From Pseudomonas saponiphila (GTDB taxonomy: Bacteria; Pseudomonadota; Gammaproteobacteria; Pseudomonadales; Pseudomonadaceae): a DNA stretch of 64,000 bases. How positions within the stretch are numbered: position 1 is the stretch's first letter; each line of letters starts with the position of its first letter. The notes below the pieces were generated by a model. The model saw nothing but the letters and a program-made list of their open reading frames with translations, ran no database searches and had not been told where the DNA came from. The translations under genes and the position numbers were made by a program. Shown piece after piece: positions 14,744-25,182 of the stretch. The DNA lies in assembly GCF_900105185.1 (NCBI RefSeq), contig NZ_FNTJ01000001.1, forward strand, positions 3,244,501 to 3,308,500. Direction: 5' to 3'.

Positions 14744-17700
14744 GCACCTCCTTGTTCCGGTGGAACCTTGCTTGCGGATACCCAGAGTGTCTCGATGCTC
14801 AGCAGCGGTGGCTGGTTGTCCGAGGCCACCGCGCCCCGTGCCAGTTGCGCCGGATCGTCGGCGCTGAAGGCCCGCAGGGTCAGGTCGACCCGGGCGTTGC
14901 CCTGGAGCGTGACCTGTTCGGCCAGCCGCCAGCGGTCGATGGCCTGGCTGAAGGCGCTGGTGAAGGCCGGAGGGCTGTTCAGCGAGGTCGCCACCGGCAA
15001 CAGCAGCGCCGCCGGCAGCACGGTGCGCGCGACCACGCCCGGGGCGGCGACCTCGTAGCTGTAGCGGCCCTCCATGCCGACCTGCACCGTGGTGCCATTG
15101 CTGCCGGCGCCCAGGGCGGCGAAAAACACCTCGAGGTAGTCGTCCAGGCTGGCGTTCGGCACCGGCAGGTTGTCTAGGGAGAAGGCGCCTTGGCTGATGT
15201 GCGGGCTGATGCTGTCGACAAAGCGCACCACCGGCGTCGAGAAGCGGAACAGCGCATTGGTCTGCAGGGTGCCGATATCCGCTGCGGGGAACAGGATGCG
15301 GTTGCGCTCCACCGACAGCGAGGCCCAGGCATTCTGGTGGTCGAACACGTTGAGGGCCGGCAGGCTGGTGCGGCGCTCGTCGATCAGCAGAGCGTCCGCA
15401 TAGTCGAGCCAGACGGCCGGCTGGCTGCCCTTGAGTCGATAGCGATAGGCGATCAGCCCCGGGTTGCTCGGATCGACCACATTAACCGCCTCGTACTGTT
15501 GCGCGGCGATCTGCACCAGTGGCACCGGCAGGCTGACCTTGCCGAGCTGGGGCAGGGTGGCGCTGATCTGCCCGCTGGCCGGATCGTAGCTGGCCGCCAC
15601 CTGATTGATACTGACATCCAGCAGCAGGGTTTCGGCCCGCTCCTGGCCATCCACCGTCACCGGTGCCAGTACCTGGCTGAAGGTGCAGGTCAGGGCCTGG
15701 GGCGCGACAAACGCCGCGGCGTTGCGAAACAGCGGCCGGGCCCAGGCATCGTAGGCCTCGGTGACCTGCTGGACGATGTAGACGAAGGCCTCCACCGCCT
15801 GTTGCGCTGCGGCAATCTGCACCGCAGTCGGCTCGCCGAAGTTGATCGCGCTGAGATTGTCTTGCATGGCCACTTCAATGCTCGGGTACACGCTGACGAA
15901 TTGCGCCAGGGCGGTGACCAGGCTCTTGTCGACACTGCGCAGCGCAGCATCGACGGTCGGCGTGTTGAGGGCGATGGCCACGTTCAGGCTGTCCTGGGCC
16001 GTGCCGCGCACCAGTGAGTCGAAGGCGTAGGTCCATTTGCTCAGGTCCGAGACTTGCTGCGGCACCTGGGCCCAGGCCGTCGCCGTCTGCCCCTGGATGG
16101 TCGGCGGCTCGGGCAGGGCCCGCAGCAGCACTGGCAGGTTCAGGGTCTGGCCGTCGGCCAGGGGCACTCGCAAGGGGCCGGAGATCAGCGAGATCCAGTT
16201 CGACTGGGTGTAGCCGCTGATGCCCGGCACGTTGCGCACGTCATGCTCCAGGTGGCTGATCTGCAGTTCCAGGTCCAGCGGCACGTAGCTTCTTGCTGCC
16301 TCGTTGCGCGAATTGAAGACAAACGCCAGGGCGCTTTCCCCAGGGGCGTCGGGCAGGCCGATGCGACCGCTGCCAAAGGCATAGTTGTCGTTGCTGGCCT
16401 CCGGCGCTTCGCTGTTGCCCGCCGCGTTGGCGGCGCCCCCCACCGTCGGCTGGCCGTACAGCGACAGCGGCTCGCCGGTGGCGCTGCCTTGCACCGAGAA
16501 GCCGACGATGGCGGTGGTGCTGTAGGCCGAATACAACTGGTTGAGCAGGGTCTGGCGCAGCTTCTCGCCCGCCGCGGCCCGCGCCGGTCCGTCCTGCGGG
16601 CCCGCCGAGAGCACCGGCTTGATGGTCGATGCAATAGCGTCGGCCAGGGTCTGCTTGGCGCTGAGGATTTTCCCCAGGTTGCCGTCCTTGAGCGGGTCCT
16701 TGCTGCCCAGCAGGGTGTCGAGCAGAAACACCGAGGGTGCGTAGGTCGGCGCGAGGAAGCCGTCGATGGCCTTGAGGGCGGTTTCGAACCACAGGTTCTG
16801 ATCGACCCCGGTCAGGGTCAGGGTCACAGGATCGCCGCTCGGGAATGGCTGCTCCGGCTGGTAGTTGGGGTAGATCTGCACGCTGTCCGAGGTCAGGCTG
16901 CGGGCGATCGGCTGGGCGGCGAAGTAGCCCGGGGCCGGATCGATGCGGTAACGGATGCCGTCGTTGCCGTCGCTCAGGGCGAAGCGTGCGGCCCACAGGG
17001 TCTGGCTGCGGCCGTCCGGGGTGCTGCCCGGGTCCGCGGTGCCGCTGCCGACCCGGGTCATCCAGGCCCCGGCCCGCTGGAACAGTGCCTCGAAGGCCAG
17101 GGCGAACTGGCTGTAGCCGCTGGTGCTGGCGCTCAGCGAATCGGGGACCGGCAGCAGGGTGCTGGTCACCGCCACGCCACCTTCCAGGCCGGCGACATCC
17201 GGCTCCACCAGCGCCGCGACCCGGCGCAGGCTGAGGGTCAGGCTCAGGGGCAAGATCGAACCCGGAGCCAGGGCGTCGATGTCCACCGCCAGTTTCAGCG
17301 GCACCGTGGCCGGTGCGGGGGGACGGGTGCCCTGGGCCACTTGGGCGAGGTACAGGATCACCCCGTTGACGTAGTCCAGCAGCGGCTGCGCCTGGCTGTC
17401 GTCGAGCCGGCTCAGGGGCTGGGCGAACAGGCTGTTGACCAGTTCCACGCTGACCGCGCGGCCCTGGCACCAGGGCAACTGCAGATCCTTGTAGGACTGG
17501 TTCAGCTGGTAATAGATCAGGCTGAACATCTCCAGATCCTTGGCAGCCTGGACCTTGACATCGCCACCGCCGGCCGGGTCATAGCTGGAGGTGTCGAGGC
17601 TCAGGCTGATCACCAGCTGCGCGCCACCGGCAACGGCTTCGTAGGTATAGAAACTGCGGGTATTGGGCCAGGCCGACAAGCCGATCAGCCGGTCGCAGTA

Positions 17701-20700
17701 ACGCAGTGGCAGCGGCGGGTGATTGAGGCTGCCGGGATAACCGGGTGTGGGTGCCTGGAAGGGAGTGACGGTGATGTTGCCGAAGATGTCCAGCCAGGTC
17801 AGGTTGACCTGGGCGAAGCTGCCCACGCCGCGGTAGGGGTTGTCTGCGGCGCTCGGCAGCCCGGGCCGGGCTGGCACTGGCGCGGCATTGCTGGTGGCGC
17901 GCCGGGCCAGGCCGAGGGTCTGCTGGTAGCTGTACTGGTCGTCTTTGGCCAGGGCATCGAGGGCCCGGGCGCGGCTTTGCGGATCGCGCATGGCCTGCCG
18001 GTGGGCTTGGGCCTCGGGCGAGTCGACGCCACTGTCCGGCCGCTGCGGGCCGAAGGGCAGGGCCAGCTCGCTGGCGCTGAACCAGGGCGAACCGTCGAGC
18101 CCGGCGGACAGCACCGAGTACAGGTTGTACAGGTAGGCGCTGGCGTAGCCGTCCGGGTCCAGGCTGGGCGAGTCCACCGGCGGCGGATTGCTGCGCAGCA
18201 CACTGAAGGCCGCGTTGCCCTGTTTGAACACCGCTTGCAGATCGAAGGTCTGGGTGTCGATGCTCAGGCTGCTGCCGACGCTGAACAGCCCGGAGACCTG
18301 CGCGGCGCCCACCGCCAGGGCGTCCAGGTCAAGGCCGTAGTAGGTGGCCAGAGACTGCAGGCTGTTGCCTGGCGCCAGGCTGGCGTCGACGACATAGGTC
18401 AGGGCTGGGATGAACAGCGCCACGCCGCCGGCGGCGCTGACCCCGGGGTTGAGGTTGGCGATCTGCGTGGCGCTGATCGGTTGCAGTGCGCCCACCGAGT
18501 AGTAGCGCGCCAGGTTGTCGAGAATGCTCGCGCTCTGGCCGTTGCCGGCGCTGGCCTCGGCCGGGGTCACCAGGTGAATGATGCCGTCCACCGGCACCTG
18601 CGCCGCCTTGCGCAGCGTGACGGCGGCATTGAGCTCGGCGATGCGTCCAGTGCCGATGCCGTAGAAAGCCGCGAGGCTGTCGAGGCTGTCGCCGGCGGTG
18701 GTCGGTTGGCTGCTGTCGGCGGTGGCGGCCGAACGCAGGGTCATGTGGCTGCCTTGCTGGATCACCGTGTCGGTGCTGACGAAGGCGTTGACGAAGTTGC
18801 ACAGGCGGCCGTCGAGCGCGTCGCGGGGGTAGGTCACCACCAGGGTCAGGGTGGCCGTGCCGCTGTCGTCGAAGATGCTGTCGGGCAGGCCGGCGGCGGC
18901 GATCGCATCGTAGTAGCTCAGGTAGTAGCCGCCGGAGCGCACGGTGGACAGTTCCCAGAGCAGCTTGACCACTTCCTCGGGCGGATTGAGGATGCCTCGC
19001 GGCCCGGCTTCTTCGGCCAGGCGCACAGCCATCAGGGCCGGCGGCGGGTTGGTTTCGGTGGACAGGTTGGTCTGGGTGAGGAAGGCCAGGAAGTCGCTGG
19101 CGGCCTGGCTCAGCAGGTTGCTGGCCTTGGCGTTGCCCTGGGGCATCAGCAGGAACTGGCCGCTGATGATCGCGCTGCCCAGCTCGCTGACCGCGATCAG
19201 CAGACGCTCCAGCAACTGCGCATCGGTGGCCGACGGGCCGAGCAGCTCGTAGGTGTAGGACAGGTTGCTGCCGCTGCCGGCGATGGCCCCGGGTTCGGCC
19301 TGGGGCAGGCGCTTGATGGTGAAGTCGACCCGGGTCGCGTAGCTGTAGGCCGGGATTTCGCGGCGGGTGGTTTCCAGGGTCGCCGGGTCGGTGGACACCT
19401 CGCACGGGGTGAACGCCGGCAGGTAGGGGATCTGCTGCGCCAGCCTCGGTAACTGCCGGGCGAGGTTGCCGACCCGTTGGTTGATCAGCTGGATCAGGCC
19501 GTCGGGCAGGGACCAGAGCATGGGCTGCACGCTGGCGCTGCCCTCGCTGTTGGCCCGCAGCCCCGGCTGGCAGAGGTTGCGCAATTGTTGCAGGTCGGCA
19601 CTCGACCACAGGGACACGCTTTTCACCGCGTAGTCTTTCGGGCTGCGGGCCACGGTGGGCAGCAGCTCGATGCGCGGCGCCGGCTGGAACTTGCCTTGCT
19701 GGGCGTAGGCCAGTACCCCGCAGAGGTTGCTGTAGGCCTGATTCAGGTTCATCGAACCACTGCTGGCCCCGGCAATGCGCACGAACGACAGATCGACCCC
19801 GTGGCTGGAGGCGGCCCGGCTCAGGCTGATGGGCAAGTCGCTGCCGGGCAAGAGACCGACCGGGGTCGGGAACTGCTGCCCGGTCAACTGGTACAGGCCA
19901 TAGGCGTTCTGCTGGGCGGGGTAGAGAAACGCCGGGCTCAGGCTCAGGCCGCCCATGCCCGCCGGGTTGGCCGGCAGGCGCAAGCCATAGGCCAGAAAGC
20001 GCGAGAGCATGCCCGCCAGTTGCGACAGCTGGTCGGTGGCCACCAGCAGGTTCCACAAGTCCTGCGTATACAGGCTGTTGAGCGACGTCAGGGTGATCTG
20101 CGGCTTGGCGAACAGTGGCGCCACCCCGAAGTTGGCCGATGCCGGGTCGCTGAACAGGGCCATGGCACTGACGCCGAAGCGCGCCCCGGCACTGTTCAGG
20201 CTGTCGCCAGCGGTGCGGTACGCGAGGTTCGGCAGCAGCAACGGCTGCCCGGCCAGCAGCAGCCCGGGCATGGCGTAGAGCGCACTGTCCTGGGCCAGTT
20301 GCGCCAGCGTGACGCCCAGGGCCCGGGCCAGGCTGTTGAAGGTTTCCCCGGGACCGGTGGTGTGCTGATGGATGTCTTTGCCCACCGGCAGGCTGATCAC
20401 CTGATTGGCGGCGATCACCAACGAGTTGCCATTGGCCAGGATCAGCCCCGAGGCGCTGGTGCTCCAGCGCGCCGGTACGCTGCTGTCGGACCAGGCCGCG
20501 GCGACCTTGGCCAGGGTGTCGCTGCTCTGCAGGGTGTAGGCTGGCAGCGGGATGTTCAGGGTAAGGCCGTCGCTCAAGGCAACTTCGGCGTTCGGTCGGA
20601 CGATGTCGTCCAGGGTCAGGCTGTTGCCGCGGGCGTCGTTGGTCCAGCTCAGGATTGCGCTGATGGAGTTGCCATTGGCCGTGGCGTAGGCGTAGTCGTC

Positions 20701-23700
20701 AAAGGCGTTCAATGCGACCTGCAACAGTTGCCGGCCGATGACCATGAAGGCATCGGTGAAGATCACCGTGGCCATGGATTCGCTGTCGTCCGCTGCGGCC
20801 CGCAATGCGGGCGCCGGTGGTGGCTCCTTGCTCGTTACCAGCGCTGCCAGCTCCTTGAACAGCTGCGCGACATTGCTGCGGTAGGTGCTGTTGGTGCCTA
20901 CGTAGTGAGCGAAATCCACGCTCGCGCTGCCGGCATTGGCCAGGGGGACGTTCAGGGACAGGCCGTCGAAAACCGGGAACAGCACCGAGCCGGCTTGCAG
21001 TACCTGCTGGATCTGCTCCTGGTTGGCGGCGTCGGGCAGGGTGATGTTGACCTCGAAGGACGACAGGAAGGTCAGCAACTCGCTGATGCCGAACGGCGGA
21101 TTGGCCAGGTCGGCAAGGCGCTCGATATCCACCTCGAGCATGGCCTTGTCCACCAGGCTGCCGAGGATGTCGGCCAGGGTGTCCTGGTCGCTGCTGGCCG
21201 AGCCCAAGGTGCCTACCAGCCAGGGCAGGTAGTCGGCGCACAGGCGTTCGAAGCTGCTGTTGCCAGCCGTTGTAGCCGAGTCTCGGGTCGGCGAGGGCGC
21301 ATCCATGGTCAGCAGGAACACGAAGGCCCCCTGCTGGTCGGTGTAGTGGCTGGCGCCCTCGTTGCATAGCACGGTGAATTGCGGCGTGGCGTAGAGGTTC
21401 AGCAGCGGTTTGCCGGCGGCGCGCAGCAATGTCATCGGTTGCGGCGCGGCGGCCCGCCGTGCATTGGCCAGGCGCACATGGCGGGCCTGGCGCGCCAGCA
21501 GCAGGCCAGGTTCGGCCCAGGGTGCCGGTCCGCTCTGGATCGCGTTGATCTCGAAACGCGCCGAAACCTCGGCGTGGAAGGAAAAACTGATGCTGAAACT
21601 GAACAGGCCGAGGTCGATCTTGACCTTGACGCTGACCTCCACCGTGGCCCGTGCGGCAATCGGAATCGGCTTGTAGCTCTCATAGGTCAGGGACAGCGAC
21701 AGGGTGATGCGCACGTTGACCGCGGCCGAGATGATGGCGAAGTCGATGCTACCGTAGAGCAGGCCGATGACCCCGACCGTGCCCTGGATCTTGAAGTAGT
21801 AGTCGTCCTGCACGCTATTGCCGGCCGGCACCAGGGCGGTGGACGGATGATAGGCGTGGAAGGCGGCGATGGTGCCTTCCAGGATGCCGAATACGGTCAG
21901 GGCGAAGCCGGCCTTGAGCGGTCCCTTGACGAAGTTGTAGCCCAGGCCCAGTTGCAGGCCGAGGCCGAACACGATCACCGGGTCGAAGGTGCCCTGGGTG
22001 GTCTTCGGCACCTGGGTGGCGGTCACCGACGACAGCTTGCCCAGGTAGAAACCGCCGGCGCCGAGCACCGGCACGCCGTAGACGATCGCGGAAATCGAGA
22101 ACGAACGGGTGAAGTCCAGGTTGTAGGGAAAGCCGATGTCGATGAAGAAGTCGCCGTTGGTGTAGATCTTCACCCCGATCTCCGGCAGCACGATGGACAC
22201 CGCGCCGAAGTTGAGGTTGCGGATGCTGTCGGGGAAGGTCCATTCGATCTGGTACACGCCGACATCGTCGGTGATCTTCTTGTACAGGATGTCCAGTACC
22301 AGGTTGCCCAGGGCCTTGGCTTTCTCCCCGGCCAGGGCCAGGCGCAGGCCATAGAGGTTGGGGTCGTTGAACACCAGCATCAGATCGACGGTCCAGTCCT
22401 TGCCGGTCTTGAGCAGCAACAGTTGCCCGGCGATCAGCCAGTCGCTGTTGCGGTTGTAGTAGGGCACGCCCTTGCTGCCGCTGTCGTTGGGGTTCATCGG
22501 GTTGCTGGAACCGGTGGTCGACGGCACGTTCTTCAGGGCGTCGATCACCGCCTTGGTGTTGGCGAAGCTGTCGTAGCCGCTGATGGCGACCCGCTGGCCG
22601 AGTACCAGCAGTGGCAGGCTGAAGTAGTCCGTGCCCTGGCCCGGCACCGTCGGCAGCTTGTCCACCGGCTGGCCCTTGTTCGGGTCCAGCAGGTTGCTCC
22701 AGTCCTGCTGCTCCTGGGGGTTGTTGCCCTTGAACACCGAGGATCCGTCGATGCCCAGGGTGATCTTGTCCACGCCATTGACCTTTTTGCGCTCGAACAC
22801 CAGGCCGTCGATGCTCATGAACCCCAGGTCGATCTTGCTCGCCAGGGTGTACTTGGCGCTGATGCTCGGCACGCTAGTGCCGCTGCTGTTTTCCAGGTTG
22901 ATGATCAGCGACAGGCCGTCGAGGGAAATCTGGTTGAGCACGTCCCAGGGCGAGCTCAGGGTGAAATACGGGTCGCTCAGCGATTGCATGAGTTTCTGGA
23001 TCAGCCGGCCCAGGCTCCAGTTCTTCAGGGTGAAGGTCAGGGCCTTTTTGTCGACCTGATAGATCGCCGTCAGGCCTTCCCAGGACAGGGTCAGCTGGGC
23101 GTTGCGGCCCTGGTTGTCAGGGGCGAAGCTGTAGCCCAGCAGCACGCTGTCGTTGAGAAAACTGAAATCCCATAGGGTGGTGGCGCTGCCGCTGTACTGC
23201 TGGTTCGCCGGCTTGCTGGCGTCGTAGCTCAGGCTCAGGGTGGCCAGGGTGTCGACGTGGAAGGCTTCGCCCAGATTGAAGGTCCAGCGCAGGCTGCCGG
23301 CCACCGTGTAGCTGTCGAGCGGGGTGTTGCCGGTGCTCAGGCTGGCGTCTACCTCCAGGGTGTTGACCAGCAGTTTGCCGGGCAGGAAATCCGGAAAGGT
23401 GAAAGTCCCACCGAAGCTGAGGAACTGGCTGACCAGCTGTTGCACGTCCACCGGCTGCGCCAGTTGCGCGGCGACTTGCCAGGTGGCCGGGGTCTTGCTG
23501 CCGTCGTAGTCGAGGCTGGCATTGGCGAAATACGGACCGATGCCGACCAGGCCACCGATCCCCGCCTGGTAGGTGGTCACCGCCGGGGCATTGCTGCCGC
23601 TGGCGCTGGTGGGTGTGGTGGCCTTGATGTACAGCTGGCCGTCGGTGACCGAGAGAATCGGCTGGCCACCGAAGGTGAACAGGTTCAGGTCGAGTTCGAA

Positions 23701-25167
23701 GCCGGCGTTGAAGGCGTAGCTCTTGGCGCCGACATCCAGGCTCAGGCCGACATCGGACAGCGAAGCGTCGACGAAACTCTTGGGGATGCGGATCAACTGA
23801 GCGGTCAGGGTGGCGATCAGGTCGTTGAGGTTGGCCGTGCCGTCGAAGCGTGCCAGCAGTTGCAGGTCGGAATTGAACTGGACGAAGAATAGGCCGTTCT
23901 CGCCGGCGGTCTTGCCCTTGAACACTTCGGGCAGTAACAAGAAGCGGGTCTGGAACAGAAAACTCTGGGTATTTTTGTCAGGCAGGAAGTTGATTCCCCA
24001 CACCAGTTCGAAATCGGTGACGCCGAACACCAGCTGGTTGGTCGGGTCCTGCAGGGGCACCCACGGGTGATCGACATTGATCACCGTGGGGTCGGCGCCC
24101 AGGGTCACGCTGGCGGTGCTCAGTGTCAGTTTCGGGTTGGTAACGCCACTCAGGGCGAGGCTGCGCAGGCCGATTCCGGAGAGAAACTGTTGCAGCACCG
24201 CTGGCGTGCCATTGAAGAAGCTGCCGTTGTTGTCCAGCAGGCCGATGATGGTCGCCGGGGTCAGCAGGGCGCTGCCGTCGTCGCTGTGGCCGAGGTAGAA
24301 ATTGAAGGCGCTGCCGTTGTTGATCTGGGCCAGGGCGCGCATCTGGTAGGCGACGGACTTGCCGTTCTGGTCGGTCAGGCTCAGGTTGAGGCCGAAATAC
24401 AGGCTGACCTGCTGGTCGTAGAAGGCTTCGGCCGGGTCTTCGCCGTCCTGCAGTTCCGGCGGGCCGATGATCAGGCCGAACACCGGGGTATCGACATTCA
24501 GGTACAGCAGCTTCAAGCCGTCGCTGACGTTGAGGAACGGTGCCTGCAAGGTGGTGGTGGGCATGAACACCTCGACCCCGTCGACCTTGGCGAAGTCCAT
24601 GCTGCCGGTGAAGGGCAGGGCCAGGGTCGGGAACCCCAGGTTCTGTACCACCGCGACCGCGGTGCTGAGCTGTGCCGGCGGTGTCAGCCGGGCGGCGAAG
24701 CCCTGGCGCGGGCCCTGGCTGGCATTGAAGGTGAAGACCGCGTTGCTGATTCCGGCCCATTTGAAGGGAATGCCGGTGGCGAAGCTCGACAGGTCGGCCC
24801 AGGTCCAGCTGGCCGGGGTGGTGACGATTTCCAGGCTCAGGCTCTGGGCCCCGACAGCGCCCGTGAGGCCGAAGGTCAGTACCAGCCCCTGCTGGATGTC
24901 CTGTTGCAGGAAGCGCGCGCTGACCCCGGTGACCTTGAAGGTCTGGGTGGCGGGGTTCAGCGGCTGCACGCTCTGCGCGGTGAGGTTGACCGTGAGCCCG
25001 GCGACGGGCGACTGGAAGGCGGCCTTGAGGTCGCTGTCCAGGGTAGCGGAGACACTGACCGTGGCGTCCGCCAGGCCGGTGATCAGGTAGTCGCGGGTGA
25101 GGACGATCGGCGCGCCGGCATCGCCGGTCAGGGCTGCGGCGAGGTTGCTCAGGGGGCTGTTGGCCAT
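14740..25167 (-). CDS. 3475-aa giant protein with LysM-like modules
   Basis: This is one uninterrupted frame with AAGGAG 8 bases before ATG 25167, predicted at roughly 360 kDa. There is no signal peptide. Residues 1-1250 are beta-rich, with many amphipathic strands and long hydrophobic, Gly-rich segments around 1000-1200 (for example FFIDIGFPYNLDF, FGLGLQLGLGYNF). After a Pro/Ala/Arg linker (about 1210-1240) come two groups of LysM-like modules: about 1540-1660 (LQSSDTLAKVAAAW, GPGETFNSLARALGV, TAGDSLNSAGARFGV) and 2150-2290 (TAGDSLDSLAAFYGI, APGNSLQSLATYYGLD). The last 1100 residues are again beta-rich without a recognised domain. LysM modules bind peptidoglycan-type glycans, but here they may be structural. 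Function unknown; context suggests a surface or assembly platform. Confidence 0.8.
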   Translation of the reverse strand: MANSPLSNLAAALTGDAGAPIVLTRDYLITGLADATVSVSATLDSDLKAAFQSPVAGLTVNLTAQSVQPLNPATQTFKVTGVSARFLQQDIQQGLVLTFGLTGAVGAQSLSLEIVTTPASWTWADLSSFATGIPFKWAGISNAVFTFNASQGPRQGFAARLTPPAQLSTAVAVVQNLGFPTLALPFTGSMDFAKVDGVEVFMPTTTLQAPFLNVSDGLKLLYLNVDTPVFGLIIGPPELQDGEDPAEAFYDQQVSLYFGLNLSLTDQNGKSVAYQMRALAQINNGSAFNFYLGHSDDGSALLTPATIIGLLDNNGSFFNGTPAVLQQFLSGIGLRSLALSGVTNPKLTLSTASVTLGADPTVINVDHPWVPLQDPTNQLVFGVTDFELVWGINFLPDKNTQSFLFQTRFLLLPEVFKGKTAGENGLFFVQFNSDLQLLARFDGTANLNDLIATLTAQLIRIPKSFVDASLSDVGLSLDVGAKSYAFNAGFELDLNLFTFGGQPILSVTDGQLYIKATTPTSASGSNAPAVTTYQAGIGGLVGIGPYFANASLDYDGSKTPATWQVAAQLAQPVDVQQLVSQFLSFGGTFTFPDFLPGKLLVNTLEVDASLSTGNTPLDSYTVAGSLRWTFNLGEAFHVDTLATLSLSYDASKPANQQYSGSATTLWDFSFLNDSVLLGYSFAPDNQGRNAQLTLSWEGLTAIYQVDKKALTFTLKNWSLGRLIQKLMQSLSDPYFTLSSPWDVLNQISLDGLSLIINLENSSGTSVPSISAKYTLASKIDLGFMSIDGLVFERKKVNGVDKITLGIDGSSVFKGNNPQEQQDWSNLLDPNKGQPVDKLPTVPGQGTDYFSLPLLVLGQRVAISGYDSFANTKAVIDALKNVPSTTGSSNPMNPNDSGSKGVPYYNRNSDWLIAGQLLLLKTGKDWTVDLMLVFNDPNLYGLRLALAGEKAKALGNLVLDILYKKITDDVGVYQIEWTFPDSIRNLNFGAVSIVLPEIGVKIYTNGDFFIDIGFPYNLDFTRSFSISAIVYGVPVLGAGGFYLGKLSSVTATQVPKTTQGTFDPVIVFGLGLQLGLGYNFVKGPLKAGFALTVFGILEGTIAAFHAYHPSTALVPAGNSVQDDYYFKIQGTVGVIGLLYGSIDFAIISAAVNVRITLSLSLTYESYKPIPIAARATVEVSVKVKIDLGLFSFSISFSFHAEVSARFEINAIQSGPAPWAEPGLLLARQARHVRLANARRAAAPQPMTLLRAAGKPLLNLYATPQFTVLCNEGASHYTDQQGAFVFLLTMDAPSPTRDSATTAGNSSFERLCADYLPWLVGTLGSASSDQDTLADILGSLVDKAMLEVDIERLADLANPPFGISELLTFLSSFEVNITLPDAANQEQIQQVLQAGSVLFPVFDGLSLNVPLANAGSASVDFAHYVGTNSTYRSNVAQLFKELAALVTSKEPPPAPALRAAADDSESMATVIFTDAFMVIGRQLLQVALNAFDDYAYATANGNSISAILSWTNDARGNSLTLDDIVRPNAEVALSDGLTLNIPLPAYTLQSSDTLAKVAAAWSDSSVPARWSTSASGLILANGNSLVIAANQVISLPVGKDIHQHTTGPGETFNSLARALGVTLAQLAQDSALYAMPGLLLAGQPLLLPNLAYRTAGDSLNSAGARFGVSAMALFSDPASANFGVAPLFAKPQITLTSLNSLYTQDLWNLLVATDQLSQLAGMLSRFLAYGLRLPANPAGMGGLSLSPAFLYPAQQNAYGLYQLTGQQFPTPVGLLPGSDLPISLSRAASSHGVDLSFVRIAGASSGSMNLNQAYSNLCGVLAYAQQGKFQPAPRIELLPTVARSPKDYAVKSVSLWSSADLQQLRNLCQPGLRANSEGSASVQPMLWSLPDGLIQLINQRVGNLARQLPRLAQQIPYLPAFTPCEVSTDPATLETTRREIPAYSYATRVDFTIKRLPQAEPGAIAGSGSNLSYTYELLGPSATDAQLLERLLIAVSELGSAIISGQFLLMPQGNAKASNLLSQAASDFLAFLTQTNLSTETNPPPALMAVRLAEEAGPRGILNPPEEVVKLLWELSTVRSGGYYLSYYDAIAAAGLPDSIFDDSGTATLTLVVTYPRDALDGRLCNFVNAFVSTDTVIQQGSHMTLRSAATADSSQPTTAGDSLDSLAAFYGIGTGRIAELNAAVTLRKAAQVPVDGIIHLVTPAEASAGNGQSASILDNLARYYSVGALQPISATQIANLNPGVSAAGGVALFIPALTYVVDASLAPGNSLQSLATYYGLDLDALAVGAAQVSGLFSVGSSLSIDTQTFDLQAVFKQGNAAFSVLRSNPPPVDSPSLDPDGYASAYLYNLYSVLSAGLDGSPWFSASELALPFGPQRPDSGVDSPEAQAHRQAMRDPQSRARALDALAKDDQYSYQQTLGLARRATSNAAPVPARPGLPSAADNPYRGVGSFAQVNLTWLDIFGNITVTPFQAPTPGYPGSLNHPPLPLRYCDRLIGLSAWPNTRSFYTYEAVAGGAQLVISLSLDTSSYDPAGGGDVKVQAAKDLEMFSLIYYQLNQSYKDLQLPWCQGRAVSVELVNSLFAQPLSRLDDSQAQPLLDYVNGVILYLAQVAQGTRPPAPATVPLKLAVDIDALAPGSILPLSLTLSLRRVAALVEPDVAGLEGGVAVTSTLLPVPDSLSASTSGYSQFALAFEALFQRAGAWMTRVGSGTADPGSTPDGRSQTLWAARFALSDGNDGIRYRIDPAPGYFAAQPIARSLTSDSVQIYPNYQPEQPFPSGDPVTLTLTGVDQNLWFETALKAIDGFLAPTYAPSVFLLDTLLGSKDPLKDGNLGKILSAKQTLADAIASTIKPVLSAGPQDGPARAAAGEKLRQTLLNQLYSAYSTTAIVGFSVQGSATGEPLSLYGQPTVGGAANAAGNSEAPEASNDNYAFGSGRIGLPDAPGESALAFVFNSRNEAARSYVPLDLELQISHLEHDVRNVPGISGYTQSNWISLISGPLRVPLADGQTLNLPVLLRALPEPPTIQGQTATAWAQVPQQVSDLSKWTYAFDSLVRGTAQDSLNVAIALNTPTVDAALRSVDKSLVTALAQFVSVYPSIEVAMQDNLSAINFGEPTAVQIAAAQQAVEAFVYIVQQVTEAYDAWARPLFRNAAAFVAPQALTCTFSQVLAPVTVDGQERAETLLLDVSINQVAASYDPASGQISATLPQLGKVSLPVPLVQIAAQQYEAVNVVDPSNPGLIAYRYRLKGSQPAVWLDYADALLIDERRTSLPALNVFDHQNAWASLSVERNRILFPAADIGTLQTNALFRFSTPVVRFVDSISPHISQGAFSLDNLPVPNASLDDYLEVFFAALGAGSNGTTVQVGMEGRYSYEVAAPGVVARTVLPAALLLPVATSLNSPPAFTSAFSQAIDRWRLAEQVTLQGNARVDLTLRAFSADDPAQLARGAVASDNQPPLLSIETLWVSASKVPPEQGGA

Positions 25168-25182
25168 CTGTCTTCTCCTTGT

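Noticed and set aside
16054-19452. 1132-codon plus-strand frame and other long plus-strand frames (19477-21369, 21379-23175, 24067-25707, 26766-28763)
   Set aside because: They lie antisense to the giant and 1185-aa genes in GC-rich DNA, where the opposite strand stays open by codon bias. They are Gly/Gln/Arg/His-rich and show no domains or ribosome sites.
14740-25167. Tailocin/contractile injection or Tc-toxin component for the LysM-containing giant
   Set aside because: No sheath, tube, baseplate, AAA+ or Rhs-like partner lies in the window, and the modules do not match known injection-system proteins.
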